Shown here: piece by piece, positions 52,330-60,910 of the stretch
Layout: every line of letters begins with the position of its first letter
Numbering within the stretch: position 1 is the stretch's first letter
From: Lachnospiraceae bacterium
Lineage (GTDB): Bacteria; Bacillota; Clostridia; Lachnospirales; Lachnospiraceae
Assembly (NCBI GenBank): GCA_017552715.1
Contig: JAFZOW010000018.1
Coordinates: 1 to 62,196 of the forward strand
Direction: 5' to 3'
Length of the DNA: 62,196 nt
Notes under the pieces: model-generated
What the model was told of the DNA's origin: nothing
Seen by the model: only the letters and a program-made list of their open reading frames with translations
Database searches by the model: none
Translations under genes and position numbers: made by a program

Positions 52330-53742
52330 ATGGGCGGATTTTTCGGAACAGCACTGAAGGAAGACTGTGTATTTGATCTGTATTTCGGGACGGATTATCA
52401 TTCCCATCTGGGTACACGCCGGGCGGGTATGGTGGTCTACGGGAAGAGCGGTTTTAACCGTGCGATCCACAATATCGAGAGCGCGCCTTTCCGTACGAAA
52501 TTCGATAAGGATACCCACGAGATGGAAGGAAATCTCGGCATTGGCTGTATCTCGGATTATGAGCCCCAGCCCCTGATCGTGCGTTCCCATCACGGGACCT
52601 ATGCTATCACAACGGTGGGGAAGATCAACAATTCCGAAGCGCTGACAGAACGCATCATCCAGACCGGCAGCCACTTTATGGAACTTTCCGGGGGCAGCAT
52701 CAATGCCACGGAGCTGGTGGCTACCCTGATCAATCAGAAGGATAATATTATTGAGGGGATCAAATATGCCCAGGAGGAGATCGACGGCTCCATGTCCATG
52801 ATGCTGCTGACTCCCCAGGGAGTTTATTGCGCCAGAGACCGTCTGGGCCGCACCCCCATCATCCTGGGAAAGAAGGAAGAGGGCTACTGTGCCTCCTTTG
52901 AATCCTTTGCTTTCCAGAACCTGGGTTACTCGCCTTATCGGGAGCTTGGCCCCGGTGAGGTGGTGGTGATGACACCGGAGGCGGTGACCACCCTTGCGGC
53001 ACCCGGAAAGAAGATGCGGATCTGCACCTTCCTCTGGGTCTACTACGGTTATCCCAGCTCGGTATACGAGGGTATGAGCGTGGAGCGCATGCGCTACAAC
53101 TGCGGTGCCAAGATGGCCGGCCGGGACAGGGAGCATGCCCCCGGTGCGGATATCGTGGCAGGTGTACCGGATTCCGGTACCGCCCATGCGGTGGGTTATG
53201 CCAATGCCTCGGGGATACCTTTTTCCAGGCCTTTTGTAAAGTATACACCTACCTGGCCCCGGAGTTTTATGCCTACGATCCAGAGCAAGAGGGACCTGAT
53301 CGCAAGGATGAAGCTCCTGCCGGTGCACGAGCTCATCGACGGCCACAGCATACTGCTCATCGACGATTCCATCGTGCGGGGCACCCAGCTGCGGGAGACC
53401 ACGGAGTTCCTCTACAAGAGCGGAGCCAAAGCTGTGCATGTGCGTCCGGCCTGCCCGCCCATCATGTTCGGCTGCAAATATATCAACTTCTCCCGCTCCA
53501 ATTCCGAGATGGAGCTCATCGCCCGCCGTGTGGTGAGCAAGGAAGAGGGGGATGAGGTGAGCCGGGACATCCTGGAGGACTACTGCAATCCCGATTCCGA
53601 CCGCTATCACAGGATGCTGGAAGGCATACGGCAGCAGATGGGCTTTACCAGCCTGGCCTTTAACCGTCTGGATGATATGATGGATGCCGTGGGTATCGAT
53701 AAGGACAAGCTCTGCACCTACTGCTGGGACGGGAGAGAATAA
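52330..53742 (+). CDS. Amidophosphoribosyltransferase-like protein lacking the N-terminal catalytic Cys
   Basis: The 470-residue protein has the layout of PurF: an N-terminal Ntn-type glutamine amidotransferase domain and a C-terminal phosphoribosyltransferase domain with the PRPP loop LLIDDSIVRGTQ near residue 342. True PurF begins with a processed Cys (MCGxxG); here the start is MGGFFGTALKEDC, so residue 2 is Gly and the glutaminase nucleophile is missing. HSHLGTRRAGM and NIESAPFRTKF are otherwise well conserved. It may use ammonia, act as a regulatory paralogue, or do a different phosphoribosyl transfer. It stands alone, away from other purine genes, behind a promoter with a palindromic operator-like site. 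Confidence 0.85.
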   Translation: MGGFFGTALKEDCVFDLYFGTDYHSHLGTRRAGMVVYGKSGFNRAIHNIESAPFRTKFDKDTHEMEGNLGIGCISDYEPQPLIVRSHHGTYAITTVGKINNSEALTERIIQTGSHFMELSGGSINATELVATLINQKDNIIEGIKYAQEEIDGSMSMMLLTPQGVYCARDRLGRTPIILGKKEEGYCASFESFAFQNLGYSPYRELGPGEVVVMTPEAVTTLAAPGKKMRICTFLWVYYGYPSSVYEGMSVERMRYNCGAKMAGRDREHAPGADIVAGVPDSGTAHAVGYANASGIPFSRPFVKYTPTWPRSFMPTIQSKRDLIARMKLLPVHELIDGHSILLIDDSIVRGTQLRETTEFLYKSGAKAVHVRPACPPIMFGCKYINFSRSNSEMELIARRVVSKEEGDEVSRDILEDYCNPDSDRYHRMLEGIRQQMGFTSLAFNRLDDMMDAVGIDKDKLCTYCWDGRE

Positions 53743-53751
53743 GTGCATTAT

Positions 53752-53804
53752 TCCGTATTATACGGATGATACGATAAAGCATACCGGAGCGGGAAACGCT
53801 CCGG
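53752..53804 (+). promoter_or_regulatory. Palindrome and 5'-UTR hairpin before the secreted protein
   Basis: The 81-bp gap holds a perfect 7-1-7 palindrome TCCGTAT-T-ATACGGA (53752-53766) and an 8-bp hairpin CCGGAGCG-GGAAA-CGCTCCGG (53784-53804) just ahead of the GGAGG ribosome site. There is no U-tract. The first may be an operator, the second an mRNA-stabilising or translation-control stem. Confidence 0.45.
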
Positions 53805-53823
53805 AAGAAGGAGGAAGAGTAAG

Positions 53824-56800
53824 ATGAAAGAGTGGAAACGGAAATGGAAAGGCCTGCTGGGCTGGATGCTGGCGCTGGTGATGACCTTCAGCGAGATCCC
53901 TGTTTATGCGGCCGGACCGGAAGCGGAACAGCCTGCGGAGGTGACGGAGCAGGAAGAAGCGCCGGAAAAGTCAGATGATCTTGGAAGCAAGAGCATCGGG
54001 GACTTCACGGAGAAGGATGAATTCCTGAAGGAACTGTCTTATGGTGAGCCGGATGTGCTTGGAAATGCGGATGCCGTTACCGGAGAGTATACAGTCTTTT
54101 ATATGCTGGAAGAAGGGGTATCGGTATCCCGATATGCCAAAGAGCGGATCAAAGCTGCCCAAAATGAGCGGATCATTCTCGATGAGCAGGGAAGCGTGAG
54201 TCAGAGCTTTGTTTCGGATTCGGAAGATCAGCTGGCCCCGGTGGTATATCTGAAAGAGGGGTACAAGATCAGTGGTGAGCAGGCGTGGTATCTGAGCTAT
54301 ACAGAAAAATATACGGTCCGCGTCGGGAGTGGTGCCGAGGCGCATGATGAAACGCGTACACGGACGAAAAAGGCGTACTTTCCTACTACTGCCAAGGTAA
54401 AGGATCTTCAGAATTATGCCGAGAACGGGAAGATCACCCTTTATCCCAACTGGCAGAAATCTAATCCTGTAAAGTTCGAGCTTCAGGGCAGAGATGAATA
54501 TAAGGAGCTGATCGACATCAGCGGTAACGGGATCATCAATCCTAATGAAGAGCTGGAGGTCAGCGGCTATCTGCCCCCGGAAGAACTGCAGATCGTGGCC
54601 CTGTACGGTCTCCTTGACGGCTTTACCTTCATGGGCTGGGAATATCAGTTCGGTAATGGAGAGATCCTGCCGGCACAGAAGGTCGAGACTGTGACCGACG
54701 ATCAGGGAAATGTTATACAGCTGGATCCGGAAGAAGTTTATTGGAACATCAATACCGCCGACCAGACAGAGCTTCTTACCATTTATGCCATCTGGCAGCC
54801 GGATCAGTTCAATATCACCTATAAGGGTATTGAAGTGAAGCTGGGAGATAAGGCGGAAGCTGCTCTGGCAGCTGCCTGTGCGGATGGTGCCGCTATGGAT
54901 GAGGCACTGATCGACAGCATCCTGGAGGATGGGGAATACGAGATCCTGGGAGAAGGCGAAGCACCCCTTAAGTATCTGCCCCTTACCTACGATGCCGTAA
55001 CCACCACGATCCTGCCCACGGCAGCCGAGATCAATGATGGCAGCATCGATCCGGAGTTTACAAAGTACAATCGTTTCCTGAACTTCTCTCAGAGCCGCAA
55101 GTTCAACCGCCGTGTGGAGAAGCTGGGAAAAGACGGGGATATCTACAGCGGCGATGTGACCCTTTATGTGATCTATACCTCCATGCATCCTACTCCCGAG
55201 CTGGAGAACGGACAGAAGCCTGCGAAGGAAAAGGAATTTAGCGCGCAGCAGGTGAACATGCCGAATCTGCTCTGTGTGGATGATTATGCCGTGGTACTGA
55301 TCAAGGGGACGAAAATCAGTGCCGACATGAAGCCGGAGAGCGTAAGCCTGAACGAGGCGGCTGCCAAGTATTTTGAACTTTGCGAAGTGGATTCCCTCAA
55401 GGCGGAACTCGGACACGGTTATGCGGCAGTGGGCATCCGTCTGAAGGATGGCATTACTGCCGAGGAGGCAAAGAGCGTTCAGAAGAGCAAGGCAAACCGC
55501 AAGATCGAACTCAGCTTCCTGACCGAGGATCATGACGCAGATGAGAATGGTGCCCCTGTGGTCTGCAGTGTTTCCTTTACTCTGAAGACCCAGTTGAAAT
55601 ATCCGAAGTACAAGTTGGATAAGAAAAGCGCTGTTCTCTATACCACGGCTCATAAAGAGAACGAGCCCATGGCTTTCTATACTCATGAAAAGAACGGACA
55701 GCTGGCTCCGGATAACTATGCCGGATATTGGACAGCGGATTATGTGCTGAAGGACGGCAAGGAATACAAGCCGGTGGATGCCGCCAAAGTGGCTGCGGTC
55801 ATCGATGAGACGGGCGAGATCATGGTGCTGGCCAATGAGGCTGCGAACGGATTTATCCGTCTGCGCAACAGCAGCTGGATCGATAACGCATATGTATATC
55901 TTAAGTTTACCGTTAAGGAAAACAATAAAGCTCCGAAGGCTGCTTTCAGTCAGAAGATGATAACCCTGAACAATACGGTGGATGGGGAGCGCGTTGGTGT
56001 ATACCTGACCTATGCCGGAGGCTGCGAAGTGGCTCCTGAAGGGATCAGTCTGGATAGCTCCAAGCTCCCTGCAGGCGTAAGTGCCAATCTGGCGGAAAAC
56101 CTTGTGGTAGTGAAAGCAGATAAGAGTGCGAAAAAGGGCAGCTATAAGCTGTTCGCTACAGTGGAAGGATGCAGCAAGCCTGCAGTTCTTACCATCAAGG
56201 TGACGAATACTGCTGCGGAAAAAGCCGTGAAGGGCAAGGTCAGCGGCAAGATGGACGCACAGCTGGGTGGCAGCGTTTATGTAACACCGAAGGTAACGGG
56301 CTATGCCGGTACCGTATCCGGTGCTGCAGCTGTAGCCGGTGCTGCTTCGGGCTATGATGTGTACTGGAACGGGGCAAGTATCGAGCTGGCCAGCAACGAG
56401 GCCTTTGTACCTTTCACAAAGAAAGCGGAAGTGAAGCTCACGGTCTTCATGAGCACCGGACAGGCTCTGCCTCTGACGGTGAAGCTCAAGGCCTCCAAGG
56501 GCAAACTCAGCCTGGATGTATACGATGCGGAGCTGAAGACCGCTTCCGACAATACAGCGGTGAGCGTGAACATTCCCGTGATCGCCACCTACAGCTATGA
56601 TTACTGGCTGACAGCCAAGACCCGGGTGAAGAAGGTCTATACTCTGGATCTGAGCCGTCCGGAGAATCAGGCCCTGGTGGACATCGATGCATCGGCCCTT
56701 AAGGATAAGGACGGTGCCTGGGAAGCAAGTTACGCCGACGGTGTGATCACCGTGGTAAGCAAGAAGGCAGCGGCAAAGGAGAAGACCTACAGCCTGAGCC

Positions 56801-56865
56801 TGGGCGGAACCCTGAAGCTGACGGGAAAGAAAGCTGTGGCGAAGTTCAAGCTGAATCTGAAATAG
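53824..56865 (+). CDS. Large secreted or cell-surface protein
   Basis: This 1013-residue protein has a classical signal peptide (basic MKEWKRKWKG, hydrophobic LLGWMLALVMTF, cleavage near VYAA-GP). Then come an acidic Glu/Pro-rich stretch, beta-rich segments with degenerate InlB-type repeats (ITLYPNWQKS, LLTIYAIWQPDQFNITY), and Ig-like C-terminal modules rich in Lys/Ala/Val. There is no LPxTG motif, no SLH domain and no C-terminal membrane anchor, so it is either released or held non-covalently. No enzyme motif was found. A role in adhesion or matrix is a guess from the repeat type. It is followed by a strong terminator, so it is likely a single-gene unit. Confidence 0.82.
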   Translation: MKEWKRKWKGLLGWMLALVMTFSEIPVYAAGPEAEQPAEVTEQEEAPEKSDDLGSKSIGDFTEKDEFLKELSYGEPDVLGNADAVTGEYTVFYMLEEGVSVSRYAKERIKAAQNERIILDEQGSVSQSFVSDSEDQLAPVVYLKEGYKISGEQAWYLSYTEKYTVRVGSGAEAHDETRTRTKKAYFPTTAKVKDLQNYAENGKITLYPNWQKSNPVKFELQGRDEYKELIDISGNGIINPNEELEVSGYLPPEELQIVALYGLLDGFTFMGWEYQFGNGEILPAQKVETVTDDQGNVIQLDPEEVYWNINTADQTELLTIYAIWQPDQFNITYKGIEVKLGDKAEAALAAACADGAAMDEALIDSILEDGEYEILGEGEAPLKYLPLTYDAVTTTILPTAAEINDGSIDPEFTKYNRFLNFSQSRKFNRRVEKLGKDGDIYSGDVTLYVIYTSMHPTPELENGQKPAKEKEFSAQQVNMPNLLCVDDYAVVLIKGTKISADMKPESVSLNEAAAKYFELCEVDSLKAELGHGYAAVGIRLKDGITAEEAKSVQKSKANRKIELSFLTEDHDADENGAPVVCSVSFTLKTQLKYPKYKLDKKSAVLYTTAHKENEPMAFYTHEKNGQLAPDNYAGYWTADYVLKDGKEYKPVDAAKVAAVIDETGEIMVLANEAANGFIRLRNSSWIDNAYVYLKFTVKENNKAPKAAFSQKMITLNNTVDGERVGVYLTYAGGCEVAPEGISLDSSKLPAGVSANLAENLVVVKADKSAKKGSYKLFATVEGCSKPAVLTIKVTNTAAEKAVKGKVSGKMDAQLGGSVYVTPKVTGYAGTVSGAAAVAGAASGYDVYWNGASIELASNEAFVPFTKKAEVKLTVFMSTGQALPLTVKLKASKGKLSLDVYDAELKTASDNTAVSVNIPVIATYSYDYWLTAKTRVKKVYTLDLSRPENQALVDIDASALKDKDGAWEASYADGVITVVSKKAAAKEKTYSLSLGGTLKLTGKKAVAKFKLNLK

Positions 56866-56887
56866 TATAGGAAGAATTGTATGGAGG

Positions 56888-56912
56888 GGGACGGCTTTTG
56901 GCCGTCCCTTTT
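56888..56912 (+). terminator. Intrinsic terminator after the secreted-protein gene
   Basis: GGGACGGC (56888-56895) pairs perfectly with GCCGTCCC (56901-56908) across a 5-base loop and is followed by TTTT. It lies 23 bases after the stop codon. Confidence 0.85.
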
Positions 56913-56955
56913 CATAGAGTTTAGGAAAAAGGGAATACTGAAACGATCTTAGGAT

Positions 56956-58242
56956 ATGATTGTGAATATAAGCGGGAAAAAAGCATTAGGATACTTGTTG
57001 GTCTTTGCAGGCACTGTATTACTCTTACTTACATTACTGTGTATGGCGGCAAAGATCCCCCGGGAGGCGATCCGGCCCCATAGTCTCGAGTCTGCTGAAT
57101 ATATGTGTGAAGGCGATCTTTATGCCAAGATGGTCAAAAATACTCTTGGAACTGAAATAGATCATTATGCAGATTCCATTCTGCTGAATATTGCGTGGAA
57201 CTATGAGAGAGAATACACTTTACGCAGTGTTCTGCTGTCGGCTTATTACTATTCTCCGGAGTATGATGAGAATGTGAATTATCTGCTTTCCGTAAGGGAA
57301 GGGGGAAAAGCGAATCAGCAGTATCTTCGTTATTGGCATGGGTCCATTGCAATAGTCAGACCGCTTCTGATCCTGATGTCTGTCCGTGGTATATACATAC
57401 TGAATGCGATATTACTGTTCGTGTTATTTGCTGCGATCATGGTCATACTGATACGAAAACATGAGCCTGCACCTGCCTTGGGATTACTTCTGGGATCGAT
57501 CTTCACAAGGTGGTATGTGGCGCCTTTGGCACTGGAGTATATCTGGATGTGTCTTTTGAGTCTTGTTAGCTGTCTTGTGATCCTGAGCTTCCACACGAAA
57601 GCGAAGCAAAGATGGTATGGATACCTTTTTATGATCGTTGGAATAACGGCAAATTATCTGGATTTTCTGACTACAGAAACACTGACTCTTACTTTGCCAT
57701 TGCTGCTTTTGTTATGGCTTGAACGGAAGAATGGAGAAAGCCTCAGGACCACATTGAAAGCAACATTGATGTGGGGGATAGGATACATAGGAATGTGGAT
57801 AGCGAAATGGTTACTGACCGCTTTGGTCTTCGGCGAAGATGTTCGACCTTATGTGACGGAGCATATCGCAGAAAGACTTGGAGGGGATGTCGGAGTTAGT
57901 TTACCTTTATATCTGATCATGGCTGTTTATCGGAATATAGCCTGTACTTTCCCGTTTTCCCTGGGGATCCCCGGAGTGATCGCAGCAGTGATCATCCTCT
58001 TTGTGGCTGTGGCGCTGGGGATAATATACAGATGTGAGAATATCGATAAAAAACTGATCATCCTGATCATTATGGCCGGAGCAGTACCATTTGTCAGATA
58101 TCTTGTGCTGCATAATCATTCGTATGTACATTACTTTTTTACTTACCGTGCTCTCGCAGCTACTGTACTTGCTTTTGTACTGATCCTTGCGGAGCTGCTG
58201 GGCTCCCGGCCCTGGAGGAAAAGACATGCGGGAGAAGATTGA
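56956..58242 (+). CDS. Polytopic membrane protein of unknown function (AT-rich)
   Basis: The 428-residue protein has about ten predicted membrane helices, starting with LGYLLVFAGTVLLLLTLLCMAA. A first extracytoplasmic loop of ~100 residues contains HSLESAEYMCEGDLYAKM and DSILLNIAWNY. The arrangement (one helix, large loop, then helices in pairs) recalls GT-C type membrane glycosyltransferases, and the next gene, overlapping by 17 bases, is a GT2 polyprenyl-type glycosyltransferase, which often supplies the lipid-linked sugar donor for such enzymes. Its codon use is clearly AT-richer than the flanking genes, suggesting recent acquisition. No catalytic motif was identified. Confidence 0.75.
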   Translation: MIVNISGKKALGYLLVFAGTVLLLLTLLCMAAKIPREAIRPHSLESAEYMCEGDLYAKMVKNTLGTEIDHYADSILLNIAWNYEREYTLRSVLLSAYYYSPEYDENVNYLLSVREGGKANQQYLRYWHGSIAIVRPLLILMSVRGIYILNAILLFVLFAAIMVILIRKHEPAPALGLLLGSIFTRWYVAPLALEYIWMCLLSLVSCLVILSFHTKAKQRWYGYLFMIVGITANYLDFLTTETLTLTLPLLLLLWLERKNGESLRTTLKATLMWGIGYIGMWIAKWLLTALVFGEDVRPYVTEHIAERLGGDVGVSLPLYLIMAVYRNIACTFPFSLGIPGVIAAVIILFVAVALGIIYRCENIDKKLIILIIMAGAVPFVRYLVLHNHSYVHYFFTYRALAATVLAFVLILAELLGSRPWRKRHAGED

Positions 58243-58915
58243 GGTCAGTGTGATCCTGCCCTGCAGGAATGAAGAGAGTGCGGTAGCGGCCTGCGTGAAG
58301 GAGGCACGGGCTTTTCTTGTGCAGCTCGGGGTGGAGGGCGAGATCCTGGTGGTGGATAATGCCTCGGAGGATGCTTCGGCCCGTATTGCGAAGGAGAGCG
58401 GTGCCCGGGTCATAAGACAACCCCTCCCGGGCTACGGAAGAGCTCTCCGGGCCGGGATAAGGGCCGGCAGAGGGGAGTATCTTCTGATGGCCGACTGCGA
58501 TACCACCTATGAGCTGAAGGAACTGGAAAAACTGTATCACAAACTGAAGGATGATGGCTGTGATATGGTGATCGGGGACCGCTTTGCCGGCGGCATAGAG
58601 CCGGGAGCCATGCCATTCTCTCACAAGCTTGGAGCAGAAGTTCTCTCCGCTCTGGGGCGCCGGCGCTTTCATTGCGAGGTGAAGGATTTTCACTGCGGTA
58701 TCCGGGGGCTGAGCCGGGAAGCGGCAAAAAGGCTTAAGCTGAGGACCGCCGGCATGGAATTTGCCACCGAGATGATCGCCCTGGCTTCTGCTGCCGGGAT
58801 GAGGATCGGCCAGGTGCCGGTGCAGCTTAAGAAAGCCCGTTTTCCGAGAATGTCCAAGCTCCGCACCTTACGGGACGGCTTTCGCCATCTTCGTTATATC
58901 CTTGTATACAAATAA
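58226..58915 (+). CDS. Family 2 glycosyltransferase (polyprenyl-phosphate sugar synthase-like)
   Basis: The protein has 229 residues from the ATG at 58226, within the end of the membrane-protein gene. GT-A core features are VSVILPCRNEESAVAACV at the N-terminus, VVDNASEDASARIA, the metal-binding MADCDTTYE, and GDRFAGGIEPGAMP, a block seen in dolichyl-phosphate mannosyl/glucosyltransferase-like enzymes. There is no C-terminal membrane anchor. It probably charges a polyprenyl phosphate with a sugar on the cytosolic face. The membrane protein upstream is the likely user of that donor. Its codon usage is GC-rich, unlike its partner. Confidence 0.87.
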   Translation: MREKIEVSVILPCRNEESAVAACVKEARAFLVQLGVEGEILVVDNASEDASARIAKESGARVIRQPLPGYGRALRAGIRAGRGEYLLMADCDTTYELKELEKLYHKLKDDGCDMVIGDRFAGGIEPGAMPFSHKLGAEVLSALGRRRFHCEVKDFHCGIRGLSREAAKRLKLRTAGMEFATEMIALASAAGMRIGQVPVQLKKARFPRMSKLRTLRDGFRHLRYILVYK

Positions 58916-58916
58916 A

Positions 58917-58949
58917 CGAGGACAGAGACTGTGAGTGTCTCCCTCCTCG
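58917..58949 (+). terminator. Possible terminator hairpin after the GT2 gene
   Basis: CGAGG (58917-58921) pairs with CCTCG (58945-58949), enclosing GAGAC/GTCTC (58925-58929/58937-58941). Only a loosely T-rich stretch follows, so the call is weak. The ~240-bp gap to the next gene otherwise shows only the promoter at 59099. Confidence 0.35.
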
Positions 58950-59098
58950 CCTGAATGTTCATTCTTTATATGTCTTTTAATGAGCTTCTCCCAGCAGTTT
59001 GCGTTATCTCTCTTTTATACCGGTAAAATATGACTTTTTTTCGGCGGCGATCTGGTCTCTTTTATCCCGCAGTCCGGGTACCCGTGAGGCGATTCTTT

Positions 59099-59128
59099 TT
59101 GACAGGACTTGGTGGGGCATGATAGAAT
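59099..59128 (+). promoter_or_regulatory. Promoter of the ABC-2 exporter operon
   Basis: TTGACA (59099-59104), an 18-base spacer and TAGAAT (59123-59128) lie 28 bases before the ATPase start, which has GAGG at 59146-59149. Confidence 0.65.
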
Positions 59129-59156
59129 AATCCGTCAGCTGCAGTGAGGTGGCATT

Positions 59157-60119
59157 ATGAGTTATATAGAAGTCAGCGGGCTTCGGAAGAATTTCACCGT
59201 AAAAAAGAAAAGGGAAAAAGGAAAGCTTTTCAGGGAGAAGGAGATCGTAGAGGCGTTGAAGGACGTCTCTTTTTCCGTGGAAAAGGGAGAGCTGATCGGT
59301 TATATCGGGCCCAACGGAGCGGGAAAGTCCACCACGGTCAAGATCCTCTCGGGGATACTGACGCCGGACGGGGGAAGCGCCAGCGTGGGCGGCCGGATTC
59401 CCTGGAAGGAACGCCGGGAGCATGTGCGGCATATCGGGGTGGTCTTCGGCCAGCGCAGCCAGCTGTGGTGGGATGTGCCCATCCTGGACAGCTACAGTCT
59501 CCTTAAGGATATCTACAGCATTTCGAAGAGTGCGTACGAGGACCGGCTGAAGGAGCTTACGGAGGCCCTGCAGCTGGAAGAGCTTCTGCGTACCCCCCTG
59601 CGCCTCTTAAGTCTCGGCCAGCGGATGCGGGCAGAGCTGTGCGGCTCCCTGCTCCACAGTCCGGAGCTTCTGTTCCTGGATGAGCCCACCATCGGCCTGG
59701 ATGCGGTGAGCAAGCTGGCACTGCGGGATTTCCTGCAGCGGGAGAACAAGGAGCACGGGACCACCATCATGCTGACGACCCATGACATGGAAGATATCGC
59801 GGCCCTCTGTTCCCGGGTGCTGGTGCTGGGCCACGGGCGGAAGCTCTTTGACGGGAAGCTGCCGGAGCTGCTTGCGCGTTTTGATACCACCCGTACCGTG
59901 AGCGTTCGTTATGATACAGAACCGGAGCTGAAGCTTCCGGAGGGGGTGGGGCTCAGCCGCAGCGGTGCCGACTTCCGTTTGAGCTATTCCCCCGCAGAGG
60001 TACCCACGGCGAAGCTCCTGGAGCTTTTGCAGGAAGCCGGTACCATACGGGAGATGACCCTGCAGCCCGAGAATATCGATCATCTGATCGCGGCCATGTA
60101 TAAGGAGATGGACCTGTGA
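59157..60119 (+). CDS. ABC-2 type exporter ATP-binding protein
   Basis: The 320-residue ABC ATPase has Walker A GPNGAGKST near residue 52, a degenerate signature LSLGQRMRAEL and Walker B LLFLDEPTIGLDAVSKL, with the switch His in LTTHDMEDI. The C-terminal ~90 residues form an extra domain common to drug/polymer exporter ATPases. The VVFGQRSQLWWDVP segment is typical of the subgroup that works with two ABC-2 permease subunits of ~265 residues, as encoded next. It exports an unknown substrate. It overlaps the first permease by 4 bases (GTGA). Confidence 0.9.
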   Translation: MSYIEVSGLRKNFTVKKKREKGKLFREKEIVEALKDVSFSVEKGELIGYIGPNGAGKSTTVKILSGILTPDGGSASVGGRIPWKERREHVRHIGVVFGQRSQLWWDVPILDSYSLLKDIYSISKSAYEDRLKELTEALQLEELLRTPLRLLSLGQRMRAELCGSLLHSPELLFLDEPTIGLDAVSKLALRDFLQRENKEHGTTIMLTTHDMEDIAALCSRVLVLGHGRKLFDGKLPELLARFDTTRTVSVRYDTEPELKLPEGVGLSRSGADFRLSYSPAEVPTAKLLELLQEAGTIREMTLQPENIDHLIAAMYKEMDL

Positions 60120-60907
60120 GAGCCTATCTTTCGGTGTTCCGTATGCGGAACCGGATGGAAATGCAATATCGCGGGGCCGTTCTGGGCGGGATACTGTGCC
60201 AGATGTTCTTCGGCATCGTGCTGGTGGCGCTTTACCGGGCCCTGTATGCCGGCCGGCCCCAGACCATGCCCATCGAGCATGTGACCGGCTATGTCTGGCT
60301 GCAGCAGGCTTTCTTCCGCATGCTGCTGGCCAGCGATCCGGACCTGCTGGACAAGATACGCAACGGCAATATCTCTTATGATCTGTGCCGTCCGGTGGAT
60401 ATGTACTGGTTCTATTACGTGCGCGTTATGGCTCAGAAGCTCACGGGGAGCCTGATGCGGGGGATCCCCATGCTGGTCTTTGCCTTCCTTCTGCCGAAGG
60501 GCTGGGGGCTTTCTCTGCCCGCTTCCGTACCCGGGCTGCTTGCGGGGGTGCTGGGGCTGATCCTGGGGCTTATGTGCGTGTGCGCACTGGAAAATATCAC
60601 CATGGCCTTTACCATGCGTACCCTGGATCCCAGGGGGATACAGGCCATGCTCAATCTTCTGATGATGACTTTTTCCGGGAACATCCTGCCCCTGACCCTT
60701 TTCCCGGACAGCTGGCAGAAGCTCATCACCCTGCTTCCCTATGCACAGCTGCTGGACGGGCCCATACGTCTGTATAACGGCGATTACAGCATAGCTGACG
60801 CACCCCGTGTCCTTCTGGTACAGGCGGTCTGGATCGTAGTGCTGCTCTTTGCGGGCTACGCTCTGTGGAATGCCAACCGGAAGCGCATCATCGTACAGGG
60901 GGGCTGA
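60116..60907 (+). CDS. ABC-2 type exporter permease subunit 1
   Basis: The 263-residue membrane protein has a GTG start overlapping the ATPase stop. It has about six hydrophobic segments, with an N-terminal cytosolic stretch YLSVFRMRNRMEMQYRGAVLGG and a characteristic loop ISYDLCRPVDMYWFYYVRVM. This matches permeases that form heterodimers with the next gene product. The conserved cytosolic loop NGNISYDLCRP may be the contact with the ATPase. The transported substrate is not evident; no self-resistance or biosynthetic gene is adjacent. Confidence 0.87.
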   Translation: MRAYLSVFRMRNRMEMQYRGAVLGGILCQMFFGIVLVALYRALYAGRPQTMPIEHVTGYVWLQQAFFRMLLASDPDLLDKIRNGNISYDLCRPVDMYWFYYVRVMAQKLTGSLMRGIPMLVFAFLLPKGWGLSLPASVPGLLAGVLGLILGLMCVCALENITMAFTMRTLDPRGIQAMLNLLMMTFSGNILPLTLFPDSWQKLITLLPYAQLLDGPIRLYNGDYSIADAPRVLLVQAVWIVVLLFAGYALWNANRKRIIVQGG

Positions 60908-60910
60908 AGC

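Noticed and set aside
52264-53748. Minus-strand open frame of 494 residues
   Set aside because: Antisense to the well-conserved PurF-like gene; no recognisable motifs.
53971-55686. Minus-strand open frame of 571 residues
   Set aside because: Antisense to the secreted-protein gene, which has a clear signal peptide, ribosome site and terminator.
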